In this document: one piece after another, positions 22,601-33,436 of the stretch
How the letters are laid out: every line of letters starts with the position of its first letter
Position numbering within the stretch: position 1 is the stretch's first letter
DNA from: Catenaria anguillulae PL171
Taxonomy: Eukaryota; Blastocladiomycota; Blastocladiomycetes; Blastocladiales; Catenariaceae
Assembly: GCA_002102555.1 (NCBI GenBank)
Contig: MCFL01000025.1
Location: 1 to 64,000 of the forward strand
DNA: 64,000 nucleotides
Reading direction: 5' to 3'
Made by a program: the position numbers and the translations under genes
Notes under the pieces: model-generated
Told to the model about the DNA's origin: nothing
The model's input: only the letters and a program-made list of their open reading frames with translations
Database searches by the model: none

Positions 22601-23840
22601 TTGTGGTTTCCCGTCTTGCCAAGCCAGATGACGGTGCAGGCTCATGCATCGAGCTCGTTGGTGGACAATGCACCGACGGCGAAGATGACGTCAAGATGAT
22701 CGAGGAGGCAGTATCATCGAATGCTGACGAGGACGCGGTATCGTCTTCCGTCTCGGGCAGTGGTGGGAGAGTTGCCAATGGTGGAATCGAGTCGGTTGTG
22801 AGATCGCCATCGTCGTGATATGTCGAGTCTGTGTCGTTGCCGCTGGGAAGCTGGTCAATGACACTGGGGGGAGGTGGGGGCTCGGCTTGGGGTTGTGAAA
22901 GGAATTCCGCATCGTCTGAAGTAGAGGCTGACGAAGCGGTCGCTGTGGATGGAGACGCAGGGTGATGGTTGAGGTGGGCAGTGGGACTGGGTGCCCAATC
23001 GGACGGATCCAAGTGAACGCGAGTGTATGGTGAGCTACGTGGGGGAACCAGAGGCGGTCTCGGTGGCGACGTATTTCGTCTCATTCTTGTTGAGCCTGCG
23101 ATGGTCGTTGAGGACACTGAATCCGCCGCGACAGTGACAGCTGTGGTACTTGATGACACTAGAGCAACACTGGAAGTTGCCGGCGGCAGAGGGATGGCCG
23201 CAGACGTCGACGACGACGCCGGCGACGACGCAACAGCAGACGTGGATTGAGTAATCAATGCAGCATAGTTGACGAATGCATCAGCAAACTTTCTGGCCAG
23301 CATAAATGGTAGTACTTGAGGTCCAGGCGAGTGCACCTGCAATACTGGCTCTGATGCGGCGGCGGCCTGCCCGGGCTGCCCGTGGGGGGTATCAGGAGCG
23401 GCAGGTGGTGGGTGGTGCACTTGAAAGATCTTTTTGTACTTTGTCACAATGTCGTCGACACTTGCCAGCGCCGTGTGCCGTGCAAACGCCGCCTGGACAG
23501 TGGCGAGGGGTACGCTGCCACCTCTCGAGTTGACATAGTAGCACAAGTCAAAGGCCAGGAGGTGCGGCAGCTGAAAGACCCGTTGCGGGATGGAGTGGAG
23601 CGGGAGCAAGAGGCGGGCAACGCCCGTCTTGTACTCGATGTGGGCGGCGCTAAGGATGGCAAAGTTGCGGAGGCCGCCAAAGGCGTGCAGAATGGGGTCG
23701 TCGACGAGGTACTTCGTCTTCTTTGGGATGCCGATGGGCTGGAGCAGGCGGTCGAGCTTGCGGATGAGCGAGGCGAGTGGGAAGTCGAGGTCCGGGTAGC
23801 TGTGGCCGCCGCTGTGGCCGTGAATGTCGGTGGGGCTCAT
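19699..23840 (-). CDS. Ycf45/SpoIIIAA-like P-loop ATPase, long form
   Basis: Two exons, 23840-20689 and 20620-19699, with a 68-nt intron (donor GTACGT), encode 1357 aa. The C-terminal half matches the Ycf45/SpoIIIAA ring-ATPase family: a helical AELRDIHDQF segment, GGINGQLHRISWM, the Walker A GKPGSGKT at residues 1044-1051 (split by the intron at its last codon), VVDTSNEVGGPGD, ARRMQVRDRARQ, Walker B DIVCVDEI, and ATAHG. An acidic Ser-rich tail follows. The first 160 residues are a globular, possibly winged-helix region; residues 200-480 are Ser/Pro-rich. The family is best known from bacteria, plastids and plants. The eukaryotic function is not known; RNA or DNA binding is possible. A start at 23882 adds 14 residues. 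Confidence 0.8.
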
Positions 23841-24133
23841 CTTGGCATGGAGTGCATGATGGTATGGTATGGTATGTTGCATTGGCTCTCAAAGACCTCT
23901 GCGTCCGTCTTGGTTACGTGAACTTGCCACCGAAATAACTGACTGACTGACTGACTGACTGACTGACTGACTTGGCTAATGGAATGGCGTGGAGAAAAAG
24001 TGAGCGGCAACTGACTCCACTCCTTGATCAGCGATCCCGCCTTCTTTTCCCATCCTGATCAAACTTGCCGTTCTAGGAAACTCTCATCCTTCCGCCATTC
24101 CCTCTCAGATCTCTTCTCTCTCGTCGTCCTGCC
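23841..24133. promoter_or_regulatory. divergent promoter with (GACT)n microsatellite
   Basis: About 290 bp lie between the divergent starts of the ATPase (-) and TAN1 (+). It contains about nine perfect tetranucleotide repeats at roughly 23938-23972. Shared promoter function is inferred from the layout. Confidence 0.5.
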
Positions 24134-25421
24134 ATGACATTCCTTGATGAAGCATCTTCCATGATTCCCGCCAACATGAGTAGCCAGACTGACAATGGCC
24201 GCACGACCGCCGCCGCCCCGGCCCTGGGGGCTGACCCCATCGTCTCCGACTCGGCATCAATCGGCCCACCCGCCCACGCCCACTCCGAGTCGTCCGGGTC
24301 ATCCGCAACCACCACCACCGCCAACAACAAGCCCTCCAAGCGCAAGAAGTCGTCTGCCGACCCGAACCCAAACCCAAACCCAACCAAACGCTCCAAATCC
24401 GTCGCCAAGCATACCAACACCAACACCCTCCCGATCCACCGTGGCAAATTCAAGTCCCGGTTCTTGCAAAAGCACGCCTTTTTGACGCGGCGCGCCGACC
24501 CGCCCGTTGGCCTGCTCGTCTCGTGTGCATCGGCCGCAGAGACGCGCGCCTTGGGTCAGGTCCGCAAGTTTATGGATGACAAGATGGTTGAGTTGTTTCC
24601 TGAGGTTGTGCCCGTGTGGCGCGAGGTGCAGAAGAGTAGCGAGGTAGATATGCGGTTTGTTGTGGATGATGAGGGCAAACCGGTGGCGGTTGGTGACAAG
24701 GCGCTTGCTGACCTCACTCCGACGGATGATGGCAAGGAGCCTCTGCGAGATCATGCCGGTGATGAGGTGCCCGGTGATGGCCAAGAAGTGTCGAGTAGTC
24801 CTTCAGCAACGTCCGAGGTAGGCGCAACTGAGGGCAAGCAGGGCCGACAGGCTTTGTTTCAAATGTACGATTCGGGCTGTGCTGGATTGCTCTTTATGCG
24901 GTTTCGCAACTCGGTCGACCCCAAGGAATTTGTCTTGCGGCTGTTTGGTACATACGCACCTGTCCACTCCGTACGTAAATAGCTCGTGTACGGATCCCTG
25001 TCAACTGATGCACGTCTTGCGTCTTTATACCTACATCACAGATCACATTTCCAACTCGCCCGACAAGGCAAAGTACCAATCGGCCGACCTGTCCTTTTGC
25101 CACCGCTTTGTGCCCATCCACCACGTGTGCTCTGCTGCCACCGAGCACGACATTGTCTGTTCGTTTGGCCCGCTCGTAAAGGATATTGAGGCACTTGGCT
25201 CGTCTGTGGCCATTGTGTTTGAGTCGCGCAATGCTCCCGCCATTGAGCGCAAGTCGTTTATCCCCAAACTGGCGGCCGAGCTGCCTTCAACCATGAAGGT
25301 GGACTTGGTCAATCCGGAGGTGGTGGTGTTTGTGACTGTGTTCAAGGGGGTTGCGGGAATGACCATTGTGTCTGGCGACGAGTATCGCAGGACAAAGAGG
25401 TTTAATGTGCAGCAACTGTAA
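24134..25421 (+). CDS. TAN1: TAN1/THUMPD1-like tRNA acetylation cofactor
   Basis: Exons 24134-24947 and 25042-25421 (397 aa). The chosen 94-nt intron (donor GTACAT) gives an intact frame; a nearer GTACGT donor at 24971 would not. Residues 1-100 are disordered, with a basic KPSKRKKSS patch and a PNPNPNP repeat. The THUMP-type fold follows: FLQKHAFLTRR, GLLVSCASAAE, FVLRLFDHISN, then CHRFVPIHHVC, and a C-terminal MKVDLVNPEVVVFV segment. TAN1 binds tRNA and works with the Kre33/NAT10 acetyltransferase to form N4-acetylcytidine at position 12 of Ser and Leu tRNAs. It is divergent from the ATPase and convergent with BUD32. Confidence 0.85.
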
Positions 25422-25456
25422 AACTCTGGAAATGCCATGTTAAATTTGTCGCTTCA

Positions 25457-25473
25457 CCCCCCCCCCCCTTTCC

Positions 25474-25547
<74 letters not shown>
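25457..25547. repeat. poly-C tract followed by (AC)n microsatellite
   Basis: Twelve C at 25457-25468 are followed by about 35 uninterrupted AC units at 25477-25547, in the short region between the convergent TAN1 and BUD32 genes. It would form Z-DNA-prone, slippage-prone sequence. Confidence 0.95.
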
Positions 25548-25548
<1 letters not shown>

Positions 25549-25580
25549 CTTTGTATGTATTTCCATTCAAAAACACTTGA

Positions 25581-26467
25581 TCAGCCAATCATGGACCGCT
25601 TACGGCCACGCAGCCGGACTAGACGAGCACACACAGGTCACAGTTTAGACAAGAAACTCGCATAAGATGAGGAAATGATTGTTTTTGGGCGAGAGACGTA
25701 CCCTCTTCCAACTTTGCCATGACCGCCTTGCCCGCTTCCTCGTCCATTTCGCGCATGTACCCGCCCAAAATGGCATCGAGCATGAGTGTCTCCAATTTCG
25801 GGTGCGTGCTGCGAATGGCGCGCTCAAGCACATAGAGGTCGACGGCCTTGTCCTCGTTGAGCGTGCTTGTGCTTGCGAGCCCAAAATCAATCATGACAAT
25901 GTCCAGCTGGCGATCATTGGGTTTGCTTGGCCGGGATGCGTCTTGTTGGTCAGCGAGAAGAAAGGGTGTGGCCGACAGCCGGCGTGCATGTGCGGCGGGT
26001 TCCGGGATCATGACGGGTGCGACCGCTGCATGCGCTTGGTGTTGGACAAGGACATTGGACGTGGTGAGGTCGCCGTGAATCAGGTTTTGTGCGTGCAGCC
26101 TGGCAACGGCCCTGCCAAACAAGTCGCACACTTGCTCAATCTCGTCACTCGTGGTGGTGGCACTGCTCGCTTGGCGCTCATTGGCCAGGACCCAGTCCTT
26201 CATGGTGGGAGCGTCAACGGCCTCCATGGTGAGCGTCATGTTGGCCTTGTCGACAAAGTAGACGCGCGGAGTGCGGACGCGACAGGAGTGGCGGGCCTTG
26301 TGCAGTGCGCGGGCCTCTTGGAGCAGGCGGGCGAGGGTGAGCTTGGCATCGAGGTCCGGGTGGCGATACGACTTTGAGAAGCGCTGTTTGGAGACGGAGG
26401 GCAGCGTGTTGAGGGTCAGGTGCGTGTAGATGCGGGCCTCGGCGCCTTGCTTGATGAGCTGCGACAT
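25581..26467 (-). CDS. BUD32: BUD32/PRPK kinase of the KEOPS complex
   Basis: Exons 26467-25702 and 25618-25581 (267 aa). The 83-nt intron (donor GTACGT) restores the diagnostic C-terminus VRLRGRKRSMIG. Motifs: IKQGAEARIY glycine-loop analogue, K-R-F-x-K-x-YRHPDLD, catalytic HGD at 131-133 with LTTSNVL, and the metal-binding DFG at 194-196. BUD32 is the atypical small kinase/ATPase of KEOPS, needed for threonylcarbamoyladenosine (t6A) in ANN-decoding tRNAs. Odd feature: about 45 extra residues, Ala/Pro-rich, sit between the catalytic loop and DFG, where the family usually has a short link. Without splicing the last exon the frame would end in a non-conserved tail. Confidence 0.92.
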
Positions 26468-26697
26468 GGCGATGGTATGGTGGTATCGGTGCAAGTGTTG
26501 CCGGGGGTGGTTTTGCTTTGCGTGCTTGCGGGGTTGTACATTGATCCAGTGAGTAAATATAAATTCCAGATGATATGAGGAAGAAATGAAGTGAAGCCGG
26601 TTTCATTGTTGGATCAACCGCAGTCACATGCAAAGGATCGACAGACACTAAATTAATACCCGCTGCCAGGAAGTAAAGACATGTGTTGTAATGCAAA
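26468..26697. promoter_or_regulatory. shared BUD32-ECO1 divergent promoter
   Basis: 230 bp separate the two starts. TAAATATAAATT near 26555 is TATA-like. Shared control is inferred from orientation. Confidence 0.45.
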
Positions 26698-27924
26698 ATG
26701 GACCCTATCGACTCACCTCCAGCACCTTGGGCAACCGCGGCCGCAGACTGCGCGCCCTCTTCGGTCACCCGCACCTACTCCCGCCGCCGCTCCGCCGTAA
26801 AACGTGCCCACGACAGCGACGGTGGCCGTGATCAGCATGAGCCAGATGGCCACCAAAGAGATGAGAACCAGAGCCAAAGCCAAAGCCAAGAGCTGGACCC
26901 TGCTGCCAGATTGGAACTTAGACGGGCGCTCCTCGGCATTCCGGCGACTTCCCCACCTTCGTCACCAGGCGCCGCACCGGCTGCATCCACCGAGACGAGC
27001 GATCGCGGTGGTCCATCCAAGCCAACCAAGAAGCCAAGAACAGCCGGGCCATTGGATGCCTTCTTCCTCGTTCGGAAACCACCGAAATCTTCCCCTTCAC
27101 CCTCTTTACCATCCGCATCCGACCCGTCGCCGCCGATTCCCAACTCGGTCGCGCCTACACCTCTTGATTCCCCAACGAAGCAACAACCGCAACAAGTTGC
27201 AAAACGCATGATCCAATCCCGCCTCAACTTTGGCCAACGCAACCAAGGCGCAACACGGTGCCCAGACTGCGGTATGCACTATCTCCCCACATCCGATTCG
27301 GACCGCAAGCTCCATGCCAAATTCCACAAGTCAAGTCAACTCGGCATCGAGTACCCTGTACGTCTTTTCGCTCTCACTCCTTCACTCGATCAACATTTCA
27401 CCTTCACATTCGACACTCTTCACACAATTATAGGGGTACCGTACAGACACGCTCTTGGCCACCACACCCACCTTCCGCATCCTATACCACGCGCCCTTCC
27501 CCGCCACATCCACCAAACCCTTACACGCCAAACTCGCCGCCATCCACGCCCATATTGACGCAGCACTTGGCGCCGCACCACCGACCCGGAATCCACATGC
27601 ACCTACTTGGCCATCAGCCACCCGGGCCGCCGCGTCATGGGCGCTCTCGTCTTGGACGCGCACGCCGTGCGTGCATGGCAAGTGGCCAGTCCGGACCAGC
27701 CAGTGGATATGAAAATGGCGACGCAGGCCGAGGCCGTGGGCGTGTCGAGGGTATGGGTGGATGCAAAGTGTGGGCGCAGGGGTGTGGCGAGCGCCTTGTT
27801 GGATGCAATGCGTGAGCGGACACGGGCAGATCGCGAAATGGTGGCGTTTTCGCAGCCGACAGAGGCCGGGTGGGGATTGGCGAGAAAGTGGGTGGGTAAG
27901 GAGCAAGTGTTGATTTATTATTGA
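26698..27924 (+). CDS. ECO1: ECO1/ESCO cohesin acetyltransferase
   Basis: Exons 26698-27357 and 27434-27924 with a 76-nt intron (donor GTACGT). The order is typical: disordered N-terminus with a PCNA-interaction-like MIQSRLNFGQ box, a C2H2 finger (CPDCGMHYLP, then HAKFH), then the acetyltransferase with GVSRVWVDAKCGRRGVAS (acetyl-CoA loop) and FSQPTEAGWGLARKW at the end. ECO1 acetylates Smc3 to establish sister-chromatid cohesion during S phase. One frame break near 27582 (APPT to DPESTCTYLA) is a missing base; adding it gives 384 codons. The stop is only 35 bp from that of phytochelatin synthase. Confidence 0.9.
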
Positions 27925-27959
27925 TTGCAATGTTGCTTGCTTGCATCCACTCAAGATTT

Positions 27960-29905
27960 TCATGTACATATGCTATTGATGTCGATCATCCCCTTCTCGC
28001 TGGCAACACGAACAAGAACCCTCGGACCTGCCGATTCGTCCTGCTTGCAACAACATCCACCGTCATGCTCCGTACTGTCTGCATCGGGCGATGGCGATGG
28101 CGATGGCGATGGCGAAAACGACAAGCCCGCCTCGTCCGTGTCCGTTTTGAGCCTCTTCTCCTCTGGCTCTTCCTCATCCTCCTCGGCACCTCCATCCGCC
28201 TCACGCTTGCGCTTTCCACACTTGCCCGCGCGCTCACCCTGGTCCCTTGTCATGCCACACTCGTCGCACCACGTCTTGACAAGTGCATCCACCTGTGCCC
28301 GCAACCCTTGCACCTCGTGCTTGACAAACTCGGGCACGCGGTCAAGCGACCACACCTGAATCCATTCATGCGCCAGCGGGGAGGGCAAGCCAATGTCTGC
28401 CAGAGGAAGTGCTAGCAGCAGCAGCGTGACATACAACGGATGTGTGCCGCTCGCGCTCGCACGGCTGTGGAGCACATGGGTGGTGCGCAACACGGCCGCA
28501 AACATGCGCGTCTCTTGCACGCGCGTGAGAAGCATGTCAAGTTGCTGCTTGTATGTGCTGCGGAACGCATCCAAGGCGGATGAGCGTCCGTCGGCCACAT
28601 GGCACTTTGCCTCCTTCGCGCATGATGGTTCGGTCGCCTCGGCCTCGTCCACGAACATGGGCGCCGTGGCCGTGGCAGATAAATCCTCCACGGTGCGTTC
28701 TTGAACCATGCCGAGCAAGGCCGCCGGAATCGTGCCGAGAATGGACGCAACGACGTTATCGATGGATTTGGGATCATCTGCTGCGAGCACGCGAGGTAGG
28801 TCTCGCAAGGTTTGAATCAGTCGTGACACGGTGGATGCGTCGAGTGCGAGTTTGGGGAGCGGCGTTGAGAGCAGCAAAGAGCCGGCACCCAGGTCGCGGC
28901 GGTGCAGGATGACGTAGCCGCGGGGTTTGCCCGTTTCCGAGTCGTGAGGGAGGAGCGCGGACCAGAGGAGGTCGACAGAGACCCCTAGAGAAGTAATAGC
29001 CAAAGTCGCACGGTGTGAGCATCACATCACATGGACCATTTACGCCAAGAACATGGAGGTGACACGGACAATGAGGGGGATACTTGAACCTGGCCACGTC
29101 CATGAGCAACACCATGTTGCGCTCGGCGCAGTACCAGCGATGGGCGAAAAATGGCCCGCACCCGTCTGGCCCAGCGTGCCACGGTGGTAGCTGACACAAA
29201 GCACCTTGTCTTCTTGCGTGGACGTGTGCTGAATGGCGCGCAAAAAGTGCGAGGCAGTCACCGTGTCGGCGCGGTGGACTTTGGCAACGAGGCCGTTGCA
29301 GACAGCGAGACATCTGTGGACACCATTCGACTGGGGTCATTCGGCTAGCCGCGAGCGTGTCGCGATGATAGGATATGACGGACCCGAATTCAGACAGGGT
29401 GATGCCGGATTTCTTGACTTGTTCGAGTGGGCGGCAGCAGTCTGTTGAGCAACTCATTGGACAAATGGTCATTCATGCGCTGCTTCGAATCGCCTCCCAT
29501 TTGCATTGACGAACCGAGCATGGAGTCCTCGAACCATCGCCACGGGCCTTTCCACTGCCGCTGCGGATCGACGCCGAGCGCATTCAGAACCATGCTATTC
29601 ACATGGTGCACACCATGTCCATCAGACTGAGTGCATGCAACCGAGAGCAGTATTTACTTACCAAAGTGTGCCGAGGCCACAGTATGCGGGCTCGGACTGG
29701 GTGGTGAACTGGCTGGCGAGCCGAAAGTAGGATTCCATGTTTCCTTCGTTCAACGCCTGCTTGAACAATCCTTGCCCTCCTTGGAGGCATAGTCGATACA
29801 AGTGGGCGGGAGGTCGCGCTTGTAGAAGGACGGCGACGAGCTGGGAGCGGCCGCCGCGAGAGGGGCCGTTGGTGCAGCAGTGGGCTCAGACGATGTGGAT
29901 GACAT
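27960..29905 (-). CDS. PCS: phytochelatin synthase
   Basis: Five exons: 29905-29662, 29594-29515, 29441-29384, 29313-29070 and 28984-27960. Donors are GTAAGT, GTTCGT, GTCCGT and GTCCGT. It is a papain-fold transpeptidase that builds phytochelatins from glutathione for binding cadmium and other metals. Catalytic triad: Cys in [11 protein letters not shown], His in [13 protein letters not shown], Asp in [14 protein letters not shown]. Other family blocks: [54 protein letters not shown]. The C-terminal half carries a Cys cluster (CDEC, CGKRK, GGCCCKQ), typical of metal-sensing tails. Two missing bases, at [12 protein letters not shown] and at SPIAG/YCAERN, break the frame; restoring the count gives 551 codons. 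Splicing fixes every other junction. Confidence 0.9.
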
Positions 29906-30135
29906 GGCAACGAGTCAACGATTTCATGGCCCATGCAAAGTAGGTGGCTCGTCGAATCGAATCGTACCAAACCTGGCGTCCGCACCACGCCCCACAGCCT
30001 CCCACACGCGTCCACGAACTCGGTTCGTCGTCGTCGAAAGCACGTGACGGTGCGTCAGGATCGACGTGCCCGAATCCGTTGAAAATGGCTTGGACGATAT
30101 CCAGAGCAAAAAAAAGGCCGCAGGGTCCGCACCAC
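29906..30135. promoter_or_regulatory. bidirectional promoter between PCS and TRL1
   Basis: 230 bp between the divergent starts of phytochelatin synthase and tRNA ligase. No distinct element was recognised beyond a short A-run at 30110-30116. Coordinated control is inferred only from spacing. Confidence 0.45.
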
Positions 30136-32936
30136 ATGAATGCACCCAAGGCAATTGCCAGATCCAAGCACCTACTCGACGCCATCATGAACGCCGCCAA
30201 GGTTCCCACCCTGCCCACCCCATCCCCAACGCTCGACTGGCAGGCCCAATCCGCCGCGTCCACTCGGGTCATTCGCCAGCTCGTGGCCGCTTCCCTGCTC
30301 AAGAAACAGATGCCGTCGCCGACAACAGCGAGAACCAAGATTCCACCCCCGATGTGCCTCGCTCGATCTCAATGCGGCTCGCCCACTTCTGCCATCAAGC
30401 TCCCATCGGCCTCAAGCCGGGCACCATCCGCCTCACGCCCTTCCAGCCGACCAAACTCAACGACACGCCCGGCGCAACCATCTACCCAGACCTCCCGTGC
30501 CTCGTGTCCTGGTCCATCAACGAATGGGCCTACAAAAAGCCCGGCCTGCCCACCTCTGCCCGCGGCCTCTTTACGCGCCAAATCGGCGGCTCGAGCGCCG
30601 ACTTCAAGCCGTGCCGCGCAACAACGAGGCGGCCGAATACGAGGTAGTGATCCGCGGCTACGACAAGTTTTTCAACATTGGCGAGGTACCTGCCACCAAC
30701 CTCAAGCACTTGCAAGCCAAGTCTACGGGGCCTTACTTTGCCACCGTCAAGGAAAACGGATGCATCATTTACATTTCGGCGGCCGACGCCGACCGCGTCT
30801 ATGTCGCGAGCAAGCACTCGCTCACGTCGCCGCACGCCGTCAAAGGTGCAGAGTGGCTCGACACACACCTCGAGCGTGTGGGCAAGTCCGCGCCCAGTTT
30901 GCCAGGTTTTTGTGGGAGAACAAGGTCACGGCGTGTTTGAGTTGGCCGACGACCAGTTTGAGGAGCACGTGCTGGCGTATCCGCCAGAGTTATCTGGATT
31001 GTGGTTGCATGGCCTCAACTACAACACGATCGAGTTTCGGCCAGTGGAGATGAAGGCGTGCGAGGCGGTGGCCAAAGCGTTTGGATTTCACATGGTCGGC
31101 AGTATCAAGTTTGACTCGTTTGATGGTACGCTTGTCTTCATCATGTTCAAAGATGACCTTTACTCATTCATGCGCTTGCACATAGATATGCTCAACCATG
31201 CACGCACCCACGTCCGCATCCCTGGCCATTCCCCCACCGACCCGCCTCGCGACATTGAGGGCTGGGTACTACGGTACACCAAGCCCGACGGGCACACGGG
31301 CATGACAAAGTACAAGTACCAGCAGCCCTACTTGCTATACCGTGAATGGCGCGAGCTCACGCGCACGCTGCTGACCAAGGGAGACCAAATGACCTTGCAG
31401 CCGCGACACTTTTTGTCGCACGGGTACCTCGCCTGGGTCAAGCAAGCAGTCAAGCAACGGCCCGAGCTGTTTTCCGAATTCAAGAACCAGCGTGGCATCA
31501 TTGCCGTACGCGACGCCTATTTGCGCGAATCGGGTGTTGTGTGTCGACCCCGCGGCAAACGGCAAGGGCCGCACCGTCATTGTGCCCGTGGCGTGCGTGG
31601 GCGTTGGCAAAACCACCGTGGGCGCCACGTTGCACTCCATGTTTCCCAACCACATCGCCCATGTTCAAAACGATAACATCGCAAACAAGCGGCCGACGCC
31701 CGATGGCCGCAGGCCTTTTGACCTGCAGGTCGTCAATGCCCTTGCGTCGCGGCCCGTCGTGTACGCGGACCGCAACAATCACATGCGTGAGTTGCGCGAT
31801 GGGCTCGTCGATGCCGTGCGCGAGACGTATCCCGACGCTACCATTGTGTTTGCCGTGTGGCCGTTGCCCGAGCACGGCGGCGTCAGGGACAAGGTGTGCG
31901 AGGAGGTGACACGGCGCATCAAGGCCAGGGGCGAGAATCATCAGAGTTTGACACCCGGGCGCACCCAGAGTTGGACAAGGTCATTCGCATGTTTGTGTAC
32001 AAGCGCGAGGAGGTGAGTGAGGCCGAGGTGGCGCATGCTAAAGAGGATGTTGAGGGCCAGGTGCTGGCCGAGGACGGCAGCGAGGAGGGAGTCGTCAGGG
32101 CTGCCTATGTGGCACTGGATGTGTTTGCGAGCCCCGCAGAGAATGTGAAGCGGCTGGTCGACGGCATGGCTGCGGCGGGCGTGGAGGAGGCAAAGGCGTG
32201 GGTGGAGCCCGTCGATGCGCAGCTCAAGAGTGGTGCGTTGGCCAAGGTCGCCGAGGAGGTGAGTGCGCAGCCGGTTCAGGTCAAGGTGGTTCGGAATGGC
32301 GGTAAGGGTGCGGGCGGCAGAAAGATCAAGTACTATGGGCTCGCGATTGAGGACCAGCTGGATGCCCTTGCGCAGCGGGCGGGCGTCACGATTGCCGACA
32401 TGCTGATCCCCAAGGACGAGTTGCATGTGACGATTGTACACGATGCCGACGTCAAGAACGCTGCCGCTGCGGTGCTGCCCGCCCAGGCAACAGAGGAAGG
32501 CGACGCTTTTGCCAAGGTGGACAAGAAGGGCAAGCACAACAAGAAGGGCAAGGGCAAGAAGAAAGCCGAGCAGCCACAACCGCCCGCCCCGCCCGCGACC
32601 CCCGCGCAATTGGCCTGGGACTCGTGCGAGGACGCCCTTAGTCGGCACGATAACAACACGGTCACTGTTGATCTTGTCCTCGACCAGTATCGATCGTCTG
32701 ACCGTGTCTCCGCGTTCCGTGTCAAGGAGGTGAAGCCGGTGATGGGTGTCGAGTGGGACGTGCCCCTGTTGGGTGTGCGAACGCCCCATGTCACTGCCGG
32801 CGTGGCCGAGGGCGCCAAGCCCGTTGAAGCGAATGGGTTGTTTGCCGACAGTGCAGCAAGCGAGGGAGTGGACGTGGTGGATTTGTCGGGTCGGGAGGTG
32901 GTGGTCCGCGGTGTGTTGAAAGGGTTTGGGTACTGA
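30136..32936 (+). CDS. TRL1: fungal tRNA ligase, trifunctional
   Basis: Exons 30136-31125 and 31186-32936 with a 60-nt intron (donor GTACGC). Three enzymes follow in order, as in yeast Trl1. The ligase has the nucleotidyl lysine in VKENGCIIYIS, SKHSLTSPHAV, and later DIEGWVLRY. The kinase has P-loop VGVGKTTVGATL. The cyclic phosphodiesterase has two HxT motifs (LHVTIVHD and PHVTAGVA). It heals and seals tRNA exons and would splice HAC1-type mRNA. Six frame breaks occur: near 30300, 30612, 30888, 30932 and 31950 a base appears to be missing, and near 31540 one G is extra. The corrected sum is 915 codons. A Lys-rich KKGKHNKKGKGKKK linker precedes the second HxT motif. Confidence 0.88.
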
Positions 32937-33436
32937 ATTGAGATGTTTAGATTGTGGGATTATATCATTCATCAATGCAAAGCCGTCCTGCGTCGACCGT
33001 GACGACGATTGTATTGCTGGCACCACGTTGAGCCAACTCGTGCCCTACATTTCAAGTATTGCCAATACCTTCTAGACACGAGAAACGGTACGTACCCTAC
33101 CTGGAGCCTGTGCTTTGTGTTTGACTCGAGCGCAGCCCAGAGAAACCATCGATTGTGAACGTCTCGAATGGGTTAATGTCTTGGGTGCGATGTTTCCAAT
33201 TCCAATACAGAAGGCTCACGCAGCCTCGCGCACACACGCAAACATTTGTCACATGGAGCCACATCGTCTGTTCGCACTCGCACCCCGAAACTGAAGCGCC
33301 TGGAAAGTGTAGAGCTAATGAGTTCCTTCATTCTCTGCAATGCAATGCATGGATAGTCCGCGAAAGGATTACATCCAAGTTTTGATACCACATTCGTTTA
33401 GCGACATCACAGCGGCTCACCAGCGTCTCGGCAGCA
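32937..33436. other. intergenic
   Basis: About 500 bp between TRL1 and the first polytopic gene, same strand. No gene supported. Confidence 0.5.

Noticed and set aside
24365-24395. Telomere-like AACCCAAACCC repeat
   Set aside because: It is short, imperfect and encodes the PNPNPNP stretch of TAN1.
24971-25041. GTACGT donor at 24971 for the TAN1 intron
   Set aside because: It leaves the wrong phase for the downstream exon; GTACAT at 24948 restores the conserved frame.
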